DNA of 64,000 nt from Anabaena minutissima FACHB-250 (GCF_014697125.1 NZ_JACJRG010000032.1:1-64000); one strand, 5' to 3'. Counted from the first letter of the stretch, positions 33,887 through 43,442 are shown. The notes: generated by a model not told the origin, from the letters alone. Translations and numbers: made by a program.

Positions 33887-33912
33887 AGAGACGTAGCAAT
33901 GCTACGTCTCTA
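33886..33912. repeat. 12-bp stem palindrome at end of heptamer array
   Basis: TAGAGACGTAGC and GCTACGTCTCTA flank the three-base loop AAT. The element directly joins the heptamer array. A related GTAGAGA/TCTCTAC palindrome is inserted in the MITE-like element at 17406-17504, so this looks like a second, independent palindromic repeat family. Confidence 0.8.
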
Positions 33913-33977
33913 TCAGGTTTCTTGGTATGAGTGCGAATAGGTGAAAATAGAATAAACGCGATCGCACTTTACCAACG

Positions 33978-34346
33978 ATGCAGATTACTCAGAGTCTCCA
34001 CACAGCAATTCTCGTGACTAACTTAGAACGGGCGGAAAATTTCTACAGCCAGGTTTTGGGCTTATCCAAAATCGACCGCACTTTAAAATATCCCGGTGCA
34101 TGGTATCAAGTGGGTAACTATCAAATTCACCTGATAGTTGCATCCGATGTACCGACAGAAAAACCCAACGAAAAATGGGGGCGCAATCCCCACGTTGCTT
34201 TCTCGGTTGCAGATTTAGACGCAGCCAAACAAGAATTACTTAATCAAAATTATCTCATTCAAGCTAGTGCTTCTGGTCGTGCTGCTATCTTTGTCAAAGA
34301 TCCAGATGGAAATGTGATCGAACTGAGTGAAGTAGGGGATAGGTGA
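33978..34346 (+). CDS. VOC-family (glyoxalase-like) protein
   Basis: A 122-residue single vicinal-oxygen-chelate domain. LHTAILVTNLERAENFYSQVLG is the first beta-alpha-beta-beta-beta unit, with H8 the first metal ligand. WGRNPHVAFSVADLD opens the second, and FVKDPDGNVIEL carries the final glutamate. Related proteins act as glyoxalases, dioxygenases or resistance proteins. The substrate cannot be told. The stop codon TGA is the start of a GGTGACAGG repeat, and a recombinase-like gene follows. Confidence 0.85.
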   Translation: MQITQSLHTAILVTNLERAENFYSQVLGLSKIDRTLKYPGAWYQVGNYQIHLIVASDVPTEKPNEKWGRNPHVAFSVADLDAAKQELLNQNYLIQASASGRAAIFVKDPDGNVIELSEVGDR

Positions 34347-34383
34347 CAGGGGAAGTAAAGAAAGAACTAATGACTATTGACTA

Positions 34384-35676
34384 TTGAAAAGTATTGCCTA
34401 CATTTACACTGACCCTTTATTAGAAACCTCTCCCGTGTCAATTGATTGGGGACGAGAGGTGGATTTGGTGTATGCGGATTTGGGTATGCGATCGCAGTTG
34501 CAACAATTATTAATAGACTGTCAAACTCAATCTGTCGATTGTCTGCTGGTGCGTTGTTTGGAAGAATTGGGGGATAATGTAGAAGAAGTTAGCGATCGCC
34601 TAATTCAACTCGAAGCTATGGGTGTAGCTGTCATCGCTACAGAACAAGCCTACAACTCAGCAACTTCTCATCTGCGTGCAGACTTGCTGAAGTTACTTCA
34701 TGAAATTCAACTCCAGCAACGTAGCCGACGCATCCGTCAAGGACACGCCCGCAATCGTCTTGAGGCTGCACCGCCTCCCGGTAAACCCCCCTATGGTTAT
34801 CGTCGGGGTAAGGGTAAATACACGATAGACCGCAGCACATCGCCAGTAGTGAAGGATTTTTTCGATCACTTTTTACTCTACGGTTCTCTCAGGGGTGCAG
34901 TGCGTCATTTAGGAAAAAAGTATGGTAAGAAAATTTCTGTGACTACTGGTAAGCGGTGGTTGACTAATCACGTCTATCGGGGTGATACGGCTTATCACAA
35001 TGGGGAAATTATCTCTGATACCCATATTGCGATCATTTCTAGAGAAGAAGCCGCCCAAGTTGACCGGATTCTCCGGCGTAATAGTCGTTTACCATCGCGC
35101 GCGGCTAGTGCGCCCCGTTCTTTAGCGGGGTTGGTTGTCTGTCAGCAGTGTCAGTCACACACGACAATTACCCGTGTAACTCAACGCCGTCAAGATAAGG
35201 AATATCTATATTTACGCCCCATTAGTTGTCTACAAAGTCCCAAGTGTCGGGCTATTGCTTACCAAGAAATTTTAGAACGCACCATTGAAAAGGTGTGCTG
35301 TGATTTAGCCCCAGCCGTAGCGGGGTTGAATTCGCCGCAGTTAGATGGAGTTAAAAATAGTATAGGAGATGCGATCGCTCGTCAGCAAGAAATCCTCGAA
35401 CAGTTACCCACTTTGATAGAAACTGGTGTTTTAGATACAGAAACAGCAAAGTTAAGAGCTTACAAACTCCGTACAGAAATATCTGCACTCCAAGCCAAGT
35501 TAGCCACTCTCCCCCCAGTCAATTTATTATCTGTAGCGCAGGCGGTTTCAATTCCCCAATTTTGGTTAGATTTATCAGAAGCAGAACGACGATTTTATTT
35601 TCGAGAATTTATTACACAAATCGAGATTGTCCGGCAAAATCAAGATTGGGATTTGCAGGTAATTTTTATTTTTTAA
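34384..35676 (+). CDS. Serine-recombinase homologue, catalytically dead
   Basis: A 430-residue protein with the layout of a large serine recombinase: N-terminal resolvase-like domain (1-100), recombinase DNA-binding domain (PPPGKPPYGYRRGKG to about 230), a cysteine zinc ribbon (VVCQQCQSH, CLQSPKC) and a C-terminal coiled coil. At the usual AY-x-RVST site it reads AYIYTDPLLE, so the active serine is replaced. The conserved DRLxR arginines are also missing (CLEELGDN). It should not cut DNA by the normal mechanism. It may be a DNA-binding accessory or regulator. It starts with TTG inside a TGACTAT repeat and has no attachment-site or element genes beside it. Confidence 0.75.
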   Translation: MKSIAYIYTDPLLETSPVSIDWGREVDLVYADLGMRSQLQQLLIDCQTQSVDCLLVRCLEELGDNVEEVSDRLIQLEAMGVAVIATEQAYNSATSHLRADLLKLLHEIQLQQRSRRIRQGHARNRLEAAPPPGKPPYGYRRGKGKYTIDRSTSPVVKDFFDHFLLYGSLRGAVRHLGKKYGKKISVTTGKRWLTNHVYRGDTAYHNGEIISDTHIAIISREEAAQVDRILRRNSRLPSRAASAPRSLAGLVVCQQCQSHTTITRVTQRRQDKEYLYLRPISCLQSPKCRAIAYQEILERTIEKVCCDLAPAVAGLNSPQLDGVKNSIGDAIARQQEILEQLPTLIETGVLDTETAKLRAYKLRTEISALQAKLATLPPVNLLSVAQAVSIPQFWLDLSEAERRFYFREFITQIEIVRQNQDWDLQVIFIF

Positions 35677-35793
35677 CCTAATAACGCCATTATCCATGTT
35701 TGTAGTAAGGATTTTAGTCCTTTAACGTCTTAATGTTGGTTCACAACATCGTCATGTAATGAAGCAAACTCATCATATTGTGGACTAACATCA

Positions 35794-37371
35794 TTAAGCT
35801 TCTTCCGACTTCACCGAAGACTTAGGACGCTTACCAGAATTACGCACATTCACAACCCTACCAATTAACTCAAACCAAAAAGGCGCACCCATTGAAATCG
35901 CTACACCACTGAGCAACCAACCAAAAACCATAGTTAAATAACTATTAATTAACACAGGATTTTTTTTATTTGATGTCGAGCCAAGCTGCTGCTCTAAGTT
36001 CACCTTGTTCCAACCAATTGGTAAAGTAATTTCTTCCAAAATATTATTTGTTTGTTCTCTCAGCAGTTTTATTTCTTCAGTTGAATTAACACTATTTTTC
36101 TGAACTACTTGTCCAGCATTACTGGCAATCGCTGTACGAATTGCTGCATCTTTAGATAAAATACTCACAATGTGAAATGTATCTGCATTGGCAATCACCG
36201 CAATACTAACACCAATTAACAATGCTACACCTTTGGCATTTCGTCTATAAACACCAGAGGCTCTTTCCATTGAATTATCGAAGGTTTCTGCAATTTCTTG
36301 GCGGAGTATATTAACACCTTCTTCTGTAGTTTTAGCTTTTAATTGAGCTCGTTTTGCTAATGTTGCCATATTGTCTACTACGGATGGTGGTAGTTGTTTA
36401 CTGAAGGTTTCTAGCTTTTGGCAGAGATATTGAAATGTTTGGTAAGCTTCACTCTCTTTATCTTTAAATTCATTGATAAATTCTTGCTGTATTTCACTGC
36501 CTACATTCATTAATTGCACAACTTCATTAATATTTGGTCTTAACCCCTGTAAACAAATGGTTTGCTCAATATCATCAAAAATATCTTTTCTTAACAGTTT
36601 TAATCGCTGGAGAGCTTTGTGAATAAATTGATTATCTGGCATATCTAAGGCAAATATTTCGATAAATCTATCTAAACTCCTTGCCATGCGACTCAGACTA
36701 ATGATTAAATCGGTTTTGTCTTTTTGGTAGTCATTAATAATTGTTTTAAATTCGTACTCTACTTTTTGTCTAAAATCTTGCTCAATATTGTCTAAAAATT
36801 TACATACTTCATCATCTGCATGGTATGACTGTTCACCTAATTTTATTAAAATACTCTGCACATCATGCAATTGTTGGTAAGCAAAATTCATTAATCTTGA
36901 CTCAGTTAACTTTTGTACCAACTTAGGAATACCCAATGTTTCCATAAGGGTGGTAGCAAAGGTATCCGCAGGAATGTATGAAGGCGCACTATGTTTTTCT
37001 CCTTGCTGATTCTTGGATATGCCAAAAATACTGAGAGTCCGCTTTTTTCCAGATAGAGATAACTTGACTGGAAGAGTAGATAGAAACCAAATCAACTTAC
37101 GAGGTAGGATCGTGAGAAAGCCTTTTGCTTCTTGATTAACACTTTTAATTAAAGGATGATTGTATAAGTCGTTTACTAGTTCAATGATGCTGTCTTCCTC
37201 TGATTGACTAACATCACCTGCAATCAGAATTTCAATTGATTTTTTTAAATGAACAGCACGCCACTGTAATACAGTAGTAATTAGTTCTTGAATTTCTGAG
37301 GCTAATAAACTTAAAATTAAGTAAATAAAGACTAATCCAATGGTGATATCAAGTACAAACGGTAGTGTCAT
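35794..37371 (-). CDS. Membrane-anchored coiled-coil protein
   Basis: A 525-residue protein that I recognise only by layout. A membrane helix occupies residues 8-26 (ITIGLVFIYLILSLLASEI). Some 330 residues of charged, helical, coiled-coil-prone sequence follow. A second helix lies near 392-412 (KGVALLIGVSIAVIANADTF), and a third near 485-507 (GWLLSGVAISMGAPFWFELI) ends in a basic tail. The FWFELIGRVVNVRNSGKRP segment recurs in uncharacterised bacterial proteins. No enzyme motif is seen. The large soluble region lies between two membrane passes and could form a scaffold or sensor. Neighbours do not share a strand or clear pathway. Confidence 0.6.
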   Translation of the reverse strand: MTLPFVLDITIGLVFIYLILSLLASEIQELITTVLQWRAVHLKKSIEILIAGDVSQSEEDSIIELVNDLYNHPLIKSVNQEAKGFLTILPRKLIWFLSTLPVKLSLSGKKRTLSIFGISKNQQGEKHSAPSYIPADTFATTLMETLGIPKLVQKLTESRLMNFAYQQLHDVQSILIKLGEQSYHADDEVCKFLDNIEQDFRQKVEYEFKTIINDYQKDKTDLIISLSRMARSLDRFIEIFALDMPDNQFIHKALQRLKLLRKDIFDDIEQTICLQGLRPNINEVVQLMNVGSEIQQEFINEFKDKESEAYQTFQYLCQKLETFSKQLPPSVVDNMATLAKRAQLKAKTTEEGVNILRQEIAETFDNSMERASGVYRRNAKGVALLIGVSIAVIANADTFHIVSILSKDAAIRTAIASNAGQVVQKNSVNSTEEIKLLREQTNNILEEITLPIGWNKVNLEQQLGSTSNKKNPVLINSYLTMVFGWLLSGVAISMGAPFWFELIGRVVNVRNSGKRPKSSVKSEEA

Positions 37372-37597
37372 TGACAGATTCCTTGACTGGTAAATAGCAC
37401 ATCCTAGTTGGCAATATTTGTATCATTTTTAGCAAAAAAAAATTGTTAAATAAATTGAATCAAATCTTAGACAATTTTCTAAAAAATTATCGCTGTCTAG
37501 AGAAAATTGAGCTAACCTTGGAATTTAGTATTTGTTCAGCACAAAGGTTGTTACTAGGTGGCAACAACTGAGTTTAGTAAAATGATGATCATAGAAT

Positions 37598-39214
37598 ATG
37601 CGAGAAGGAAGCTTTATTTGGGGTCATCTAGAAAAACAGCACCGCACGGCTGAAAAATGGATTGACTGGTTATGGTTAGTAGTGCTGCTGATAGCAGCCT
37701 TACTATTGTTTAGCGTTAATCTGGGAGACTTACCTCTAAGGGATTGGAATGAAGGAACTGTTGCACAAGTTGCCAAGGAAATTTGGCGCGCCCCAGCCGA
37801 TGAGATGCGTTGGTTATACCCAACCTTAGGGGGGCAAGCTTACCATAATAAGCCACCTTTGCTGCACATCCTGATTGCTACCGCCTACTCTCTCGGCGGC
37901 GTGAGTGAGTGGACAACACGTTTACCAGGAGCAATTATCACAGCTTTATCAGTACCTTTACTATATTGCTTGAGTCGAGAGATATTTCGCCATCGTTGGG
38001 CAGCTATTTATAGTGCCTTAGTTTATTTAACAATGCTACCTGTGGTGCGTCATGGACGGCTAGCAATGTTAGATGGAGTAGTGGTGAGTTTTTTGTTGGT
38101 GATGATATTGTGCATATTGCGATCGCGCCGAGATTTACGCTACTGCTTAGGTATAGGGTTGAGTTTTGGGCTAATTTGTCTAACTCAAGGACTTGCAGGT
38201 ATTTTATTAGGTGCTGTGGCGATCGCCTTTTTATTTTGGGATACACCCAGATTACTAAATAACCGCTATCTCTGGATAGCAATTGCCTTGGGGATGTTAC
38301 CTGTAGCGGGTTGGTATGTAGCGCAAATCATGCACTATGGTAACGATTTTTTCCAAAATGCCTGGCTAAATCAATCTCTTAATCAAAGTAATTTGACTCT
38401 GGATAATTCCCAAGCACCTTGGTTTTATCTTGTAGAACTGCTCAAATGGACTTGGCCTTGGTTAATTTTTTTACCACAGACTGCTAATTTAGTTTGGGAA
38501 AATCGCAATCTTAGTTGGGCAAGACTCATACTAGTGTGGTGTGGAGTTTATTTACTGCTGATTTCCTTGATGGGTGCTAAATATTCTTGGTACATCTTGC
38601 CAATTTACCCCTGTTTAGCCTTAGCTTTCGGCACACAGTTAGCAGAAATAGAAAACTTACCTTTATTTTCCACCTATCCCCGTACTTGGGTAGCTGGTTT
38701 ATCCATCCTGGCCGTCGCAGCATCTTTTGGCAGCATTTACTTTAGTTGGGGAACACATCCCAAAACAGACTTACAGCTAATTTTTGCAGCTGTCGCTTTA
38801 ACAATGATATTAGCGGCTATTTTGGCAGAACGCGGTGATGGGCAATTTCTCAAGATTTTATTTTGGGGAACTTATATTTCCCTATTACTGTTAATGAAAT
38901 CTAACTACTGGGTTTGGGAATTGTGGGAAGCTTATCCAGTCAAACCAGTAGCCGACATGATTAACCGCGTCAATCCCAGTGTCACCAATATTTATACATC
39001 TTTTCCCCAGCATCGCCCATCATTAAACTTTTATAGCGATCGCACTATCATTCCCGCGTCTGTTGATAGACTGCAATATTCTTGGCAATACGACAGACAA
39101 CCCTACTTACTTATCAACGCCTCTGCTATCAAAAAACTCCACTTAGATTCTATGAAATTACTTGATGAAGCCGAAGGCTGGAAACTAATCACCAAAGAAA
39201 CCAAGCGGTTGTAA
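37598..39214 (+). CDS. GT39/ArnT-type membrane glycosyltransferase
   Basis: A 538-residue membrane protein with about eleven helices. The first outside loop has DLPLRDWNEGTVAQVAKEIW near residues 47-66; the DWNE part is the GT-C active-site motif of the PMT/ArnT type. AYHNKPPLLHIL and PGAIITALSVPLLYCL follow the same pattern. It would transfer a sugar from polyprenyl phosphate to a lipid or protein on the outer face of the cytoplasmic membrane. It stands alone; its acceptor cannot be guessed. It is better supported as GT39 than the AT-rich membrane protein at 11733. Confidence 0.85.
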   Translation: MREGSFIWGHLEKQHRTAEKWIDWLWLVVLLIAALLLFSVNLGDLPLRDWNEGTVAQVAKEIWRAPADEMRWLYPTLGGQAYHNKPPLLHILIATAYSLGGVSEWTTRLPGAIITALSVPLLYCLSREIFRHRWAAIYSALVYLTMLPVVRHGRLAMLDGVVVSFLLVMILCILRSRRDLRYCLGIGLSFGLICLTQGLAGILLGAVAIAFLFWDTPRLLNNRYLWIAIALGMLPVAGWYVAQIMHYGNDFFQNAWLNQSLNQSNLTLDNSQAPWFYLVELLKWTWPWLIFLPQTANLVWENRNLSWARLILVWCGVYLLLISLMGAKYSWYILPIYPCLALAFGTQLAEIENLPLFSTYPRTWVAGLSILAVAASFGSIYFSWGTHPKTDLQLIFAAVALTMILAAILAERGDGQFLKILFWGTYISLLLLMKSNYWVWELWEAYPVKPVADMINRVNPSVTNIYTSFPQHRPSLNFYSDRTIIPASVDRLQYSWQYDRQPYLLINASAIKKLHLDSMKLLDEAEGWKLITKETKRL

Positions 39215-39327
39215 AGGGGTTGGGGACAAATCAATTCAAAATACTCTACGAGAAGCAAGCTACAAAATTCAAAATTAAATAACTGGGCATCGGAGATTGG
39301 GGATTGGGGTAAAAACTCCCCTGCCCC

Positions 39328-39708
39328 CTACTTCTTCCCATTGCCTTCAATCTTCTCTACTGGTGTTAGCTGTTGTACTTCGTTATGTGTCGCTTTTTGA
39401 GTAATGGTAATCATCCCGAAGACAATGGCAGTGCTGACTACCAAAGCTACTAAAGGACGCTTACATAAAACAAAATCGCGGATAATTCTGGCTAAAGGAC
39501 TGCTTTGACGACGTAGTGCTGAACAAATCATCATTTGATTCAGAGCAAATGGATCGCGTACATAATGTCCGCTTTGACAAACCACTAATCTTTCTTGACA
39601 ATACGGGCAACTAAATAAGCCAATATAAGCTCTAAACACTTTTGCCTTAGTATGTCTTTGGCAAATGGGGCAAATAACATAATGATTATCAAAGGTGTGT
39701 GTATTCAT
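39328..39708 (-). CDS. Zinc-ribbon protein with one membrane helix
   Basis: A 126-residue protein. C13-x2-C16 and C34-x2-C37 form a zinc ribbon at the N-terminus, with an extra C44. A basic linker (LARIIRDFVLCKRP) leads to a single membrane helix at about 86-104, and the last 20 residues are polar. The zinc ribbon faces the cytoplasm if the positive-inside rule holds. The family is not recognised; it might bind RNA, DNA or a partner protein at the membrane. Low-complexity CCCCTGCCCCCTAC sequence follows its stop. Confidence 0.6.
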   Translation of the reverse strand: MNTHTFDNHYVICPICQRHTKAKVFRAYIGLFSCPYCQERLVVCQSGHYVRDPFALNQMMICSALRRQSSPLARIIRDFVLCKRPLVALVVSTAIVFGMITITQKATHNEVQQLTPVEKIEGNGKK

Positions 39709-40147
39709 CTACCTCGTCCGCTTAGTCCATTTACGCGCTCTACTAATATGCTTGTATTCAATTCCCTAGTTATGCTGAATGACTTTGGTCAGTATGTATA
39801 ATGGTATTCATTAATTACACACTTAGTCATCAATACTGAGAATTACTCAATGGCTGCAACAAGAGGATAGCTATGCTGAGGCAAGGATGGTTACTATTAC
39901 TGAATCTCAGTTTTGACAATACCTTATGGTTTAGACAATAAAAATAGTAATTACTCATACCTTGCTATTGAGCGTTGCTCATTAACCATCAGTTCTCTCT
40001 TATTTAACCATTATCTCCAGAAAAATTTGGAGTAGCAAAAATTTTTTTAACTAAAGCAATCTACTTGTCTGGTTGATAAATAATGCCTGACAATAAGAAG
40101 TAACAGCTAAAAATTTAAACTTACTCCTACATTTACTTCGTTTTTCC
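39709..40147. other. Intergenic region upstream of ClC gene
   Basis: About 440 bases of AT-rich sequence between the divergent zinc-ribbon and ClC genes. It should hold both promoters. I see no repeat, hairpin or coding frame of note, apart from short T-rich runs near 40020-40060. Confidence 0.5.
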
Positions 40148-42025
40148 ATGACTCTATTGCCTCCTGCCAATCTGGGGAAGGCAAAGGAACAACTTGCCTT
40201 GCCTATACCTTCTAGCCGTTTATTACATCTCGTTAACCATTTTCAACTGTCTCCAGAAACCGTCGTGCTGTTTTTAGCTTTGCTCATCGGCGGTAGTACT
40301 GGTATGGGTGTGGTGACATTTCACTATTTGATCGAGTTAATCCATGATCTATTGCTAGAAAATTTCATGGGTGCGATCGGGGTTTGGGGTGCTTGGACTC
40401 TAGCTTGTGTCCCTACTTTGGGTGGATTAGTTGTAGGGTTTATGCGCTGGCGGACTCAAGACTTTGGCCCTGGACTATCATCTTTGATTGCGGCCTCTGA
40501 TGGTACAGAGATTAAGCGACAACTGCGGCCAGTCACCAAAATGTTAGCTGCATCGGTTTCTTTGGGCAGTGGTGCTTCTTTGGGGCCAGAGGGGCCGAGT
40601 GTAGAAATTGGTGCTAATTTCGGGATGTTGCTATCTTTAATCCTGCAAGTCTCACAAGAGAGGCGGCGGTTATTGTTGGGGGCTGGTGCGGCGGCTGGAT
40701 TAGCTGCTGGATTTAATGCCCCAATCGCCGGGGTATTTTTTGCTTTGGAAGTAGTTATGGGGACTACATCTTTTGCTACTTCTGCGGTGAGTATTGTCTT
40801 ACTAGCAGCAGTTGTTGCAGCTTTGATTGCTCAAATTGGTTTGGGGGCGCAACCTGCTTTTGCTTTACCTGTGTACGAAGTCCGCAGTCCTTTAGAGTTA
40901 CCTATTTATTTAGGCTTAGGTTTGGGTGCTAGTTTAGTTTCTTTGGTTTATACACAATCAATTAGTTTGGCAAAGGCTTGTTTTGCTGGTTCAGTTCCAG
41001 GATTTAATTTTTTAGGTAAAATTCCTCAACCAATTCATCCTATTATTGGTGGTGTAATTATCGGTGCAGTGGCTTTACAATTCCCTCAAATTTTGGGTAT
41101 TGGTTATGGCACAGTCCAAGCCATGCTGCAAGATGTAGAATTCTCCCTAGATTTACTTCTAGCTTTACTAGTAGTTAAGTTGTTGATAACTGCTATTAGT
41201 GCAGGTAGTGGTTTTGTAGGGGGTTTGTTTGCACCAGCAATGTTTCTAGGGGCTTCTTTGGGTTCAGCATACGCCAAAATTTTGCCCCTCATCATTCCCA
41301 GCATTAGTGGATATATGGCCGCACCCCCAGCTTATGCAATGGTAGGGATGGCTGCCGTACTAGCTGGCAGTGTGCGCGCGCCATTAACGGCAATTTTGAT
41401 GCTGTTTGAACTCACCCGCGACTATAGAATTGTTCTACCTTTGATGGCGGCTGTAAGTTTAAGTGTATGGTTAGTAGAACGGATCAAACCAAATGCTAAC
41501 TCTAATTCCAACCTCCAACAAATTGGTCTTTCGGAATTGAAAGACGAAAAGGTAGAAATTTTGCAGCAAATTTTAGTAGAGGATGCCATGCTTTCTTGCC
41601 CAAAGACACTACCTGCAAGTTTAGGGGTGTTAGAAGCAGCAAAAGAAATGACCCGCGATCGCACACGTAGTGCTTTAGTAATTAATGAAGCGGAACAGTT
41701 GGTTGGTATCCTCTCTCTAGAAGACCTCAATCGTACCCTTGCTTTATGGCAAAATTCCCCTAATTCTTCCATCGAAAGCCAGAATAATTTAGCCAGCCAA
41801 ACCATCATAGATATCTGTACCACTGAAATCCTTTACGCTTGGCGTGATGAACCTTTATCTGAGGCTTTTGATCGAATGACTCTCAGAGGTTTGCATCAAT
41901 TACCAGTGGTTGCACAAGGTAACCATGATCTGATTTTAGGCTTGCTAGATCGAGAGCAAATTGCACTAACTTGTGAATTGGCATTCACACGTAAAGCAAT
42001 TTATGGGTTAGTCAATAGTCAATAG
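40148..42025 (+). CDS. ClC-type chloride channel/transporter with CBS domains
   Basis: A 625-residue ClC protein. GSGASLGPEGPSVEIGANFG near residues 140-159 is the selectivity-filter helix; its glutamate, residue 148, corresponds to the gating glutamate of E. coli ClC. The first ion motif reads FGPGLSSLI instead of GSGIP, so the anion preference may be altered. AAGLAAGFNAPIAGVFFALE and the C-terminal helix region AGSVRAPLTAILMLFELTRDY are well conserved. Residues 475-620 form two CBS domains. Fluoride- and nitrate-type ClCs also vary at the first motif. The TAG stop falls in a GTCAATA repeat. Confidence 0.9.
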   Translation: MTLLPPANLGKAKEQLALPIPSSRLLHLVNHFQLSPETVVLFLALLIGGSTGMGVVTFHYLIELIHDLLLENFMGAIGVWGAWTLACVPTLGGLVVGFMRWRTQDFGPGLSSLIAASDGTEIKRQLRPVTKMLAASVSLGSGASLGPEGPSVEIGANFGMLLSLILQVSQERRRLLLGAGAAAGLAAGFNAPIAGVFFALEVVMGTTSFATSAVSIVLLAAVVAALIAQIGLGAQPAFALPVYEVRSPLELPIYLGLGLGASLVSLVYTQSISLAKACFAGSVPGFNFLGKIPQPIHPIIGGVIIGAVALQFPQILGIGYGTVQAMLQDVEFSLDLLLALLVVKLLITAISAGSGFVGGLFAPAMFLGASLGSAYAKILPLIIPSISGYMAAPPAYAMVGMAAVLAGSVRAPLTAILMLFELTRDYRIVLPLMAAVSLSVWLVERIKPNANSNSNLQQIGLSELKDEKVEILQQILVEDAMLSCPKTLPASLGVLEAAKEMTRDRTRSALVINEAEQLVGILSLEDLNRTLALWQNSPNSSIESQNNLASQTIIDICTTEILYAWRDEPLSEAFDRMTLRGLHQLPVVAQGNHDLILGLLDREQIALTCELAFTRKAIYGLVNSQ

Positions 42026-42108
42026 TCATGAGCTAATTAACTGCTTCTACAATTCTGCTATAGAAGCTTAAGACTGTTGACTATGGACTATTGACCGTTG
42101 ATTATTTA

Positions 42109-42522
42109 TTATGCTGTAGCTTCCTCTGCTTCCACACCTAGCTTTTCATCTTCATCTACTTGTCGCAGACGAATGTGCTTCTTCCCTAAAGTAATGAGAA
42201 ACTCATCACCTGGTTTGAGGTTCATTTGTTTGGTGTAAGCTGAACCAATTAACAAGTTACCATTTGATTGCACACTAATTCTATAGCTAGCACTGCGTCC
42301 ACCGCGTCCATTGGCATTGGGTGCGCTGTCTAACTGAATCCCTTCAGCATCAATTAAGGCATTCAAGAATTTCATCATATTAACGCGCTCTACACCATTT
42401 TTAGTAACGGTATAGTAGCCACACTGCTTCGCTTTTTCTTCTTTGCTAAGGCTCTCTAGCTCTTTGACTTTTTTGAGCAGTTCTTCACCGAGTAGTGGTT
42501 CAATTTTTTTCTGTTTAGGCAT
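42109..42522 (-). CDS. cyabrB2: cyAbrB-type transcription regulator (cyAbrB2-like)
   Basis: A 137-residue cyanobacterial AbrB. The N-terminal region with LSKEEKAKQCGYYTVTKNG and VERVNMMKFLNALIDAEGIQ is specific to the cyAbrB family, and the C-terminal SpoVT/AbrB DNA-binding beta domain (ASYRISVQSNGNLLIGSAYT, then MNLKPGDEF) follows. The wording is closer to cyAbrB2, which regulates carbon/nitrogen and hydrogenase genes in other cyanobacteria, than to cyAbrB1. ATG 42522 is used, as the preceding codon at 42525 is TTG. The gene lies tail to tail with the ClC gene across inverted GTCAATAGTC/GACTATTGAC repeats. Confidence 0.88.
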   Translation of the reverse strand: MPKQKKIEPLLGEELLKKVKELESLSKEEKAKQCGYYTVTKNGVERVNMMKFLNALIDAEGIQLDSAPNANGRGGRSASYRISVQSNGNLLIGSAYTKQMNLKPGDEFLITLGKKHIRLRQVDEDEKLGVEAEEATA

Positions 42523-42998
42523 CAACTTAGGGCAAAAATCAATGGTTGAAGTAGTTGAATCAATTTCATTTTAGCTGACTTGAGCTAATAGGAACAGTAT
42601 CCTTTAGTTTTTATCTCAGCCTAGCCAAGTATATTACACTCACAGGTAAAAATGTTGCAAAATTTCCAATATTCATCAGACAATCTATTTTTGAGAATGC
42701 TGATAACTATATTTAGTTAGTTGATCACTGCTAAACTATATTTATTTAAGTTTTCTAAAGTGGGGCAAAAAAACTTATCTATTTACTTAGATTGATCATT
42801 GGAGCATAAAGTGATAAGCAAAACTGATCCTTAGTCAATAGTCATTAGGATGATGCGGTATCTAGGGTTGGTAATTGCTAATTGGGAAGAAAATATTGTC
42901 TTACCAATTACCAGTCATTACCCTGAAACTCATACAACCAACATTAGGTTATTACTATGGACTGTTGACTAATGACTAATAACTAATGACTAATACCA
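42523..42998. other. Intergenic region between cyAbrB and Rrf2 genes
   Basis: The two regulator genes are divergent. The left part is AT-rich and probably carries the cyAbrB promoter. The right end is made of ACTAATGACTAATAAC-type heptamers ending just before the Rrf2 start codon. No coding frame is supported. Confidence 0.5.
42958..42998. repeat. Heptamer repeats abutting the Rrf2 start codon
   Basis: GACTGTTGACTAATGACTAA and following TAACTAATGACTAATACC units occupy the leader of the Rrf2 gene and end at its ATG (42999). The ribosome-binding region is therefore entirely repeat sequence. Confidence 0.75.
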
Positions 42999-43442
42999 AT
43001 GAAACTAACTACTAAAGGACATTACAGCGTCAAGGCGTTGCTTGACTTGAGTTTGCAACCAGATTATGGGCCTGCATCAGTGAAAGTGATATCCAAACGC
43101 CAAGATATCCCAGCTCCATACCTAGAGAAATTGCTAATAGAAATGCGTCGTGCTGGACTTGTCAAATCAATTCGGGGTAGTGTTGGCGGCTACCAACTAG
43201 CCAAGAAACCAGTCCAAATCTCTATAGGACAAATTTTAGAAGCAGTGGGTGAAACTATTACAAACTTACCTCGTCACACTCCCACCCCAGCACAAACAGA
43301 AGATTGGGTAACATTTAGCCTATGGCAAAGACTCAACCAAAAACTCAAAGAGGCTTTATACAGTATTACTCTGGCAGATTTATATTACGATGCTCGTAGT
43401 TGGCAAGCATCCCTAGGAGAAGAAGCAAGTTTTGTGGTTTAG
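42999..43442 (+). CDS. Rrf2-family transcription regulator
   Basis: A 147-residue winged-helix Rrf2 protein. MKLTTKGHYSVKALLDLSL is the family start, and IPAPYLEKLLIEMRRAGLV and GSVGGYQLAKKP form the recognition helix and wing. It has no cysteine, so it cannot hold the [2Fe-2S] cluster of IscR or NsrR and must sense something else or be constitutive. The TAG stop begins a TCATTAG heptamer tract, and cobD follows 77 bases later. No sulfur-cluster genes adjoin. Confidence 0.9.
   Translation: MKLTTKGHYSVKALLDLSLQPDYGPASVKVISKRQDIPAPYLEKLLIEMRRAGLVKSIRGSVGGYQLAKKPVQISIGQILEAVGETITNLPRHTPTPAQTEDWVTFSLWQRLNQKLKEALYSITLADLYYDARSWQASLGEEASFVV

Noticed and set aside
34384..35676. A developmentally excised element around the recombinase homologue
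   Set aside because: The catalytic serine is missing, no interrupted gene or matching direct repeats were seen on either side, and the neighbours are intact.
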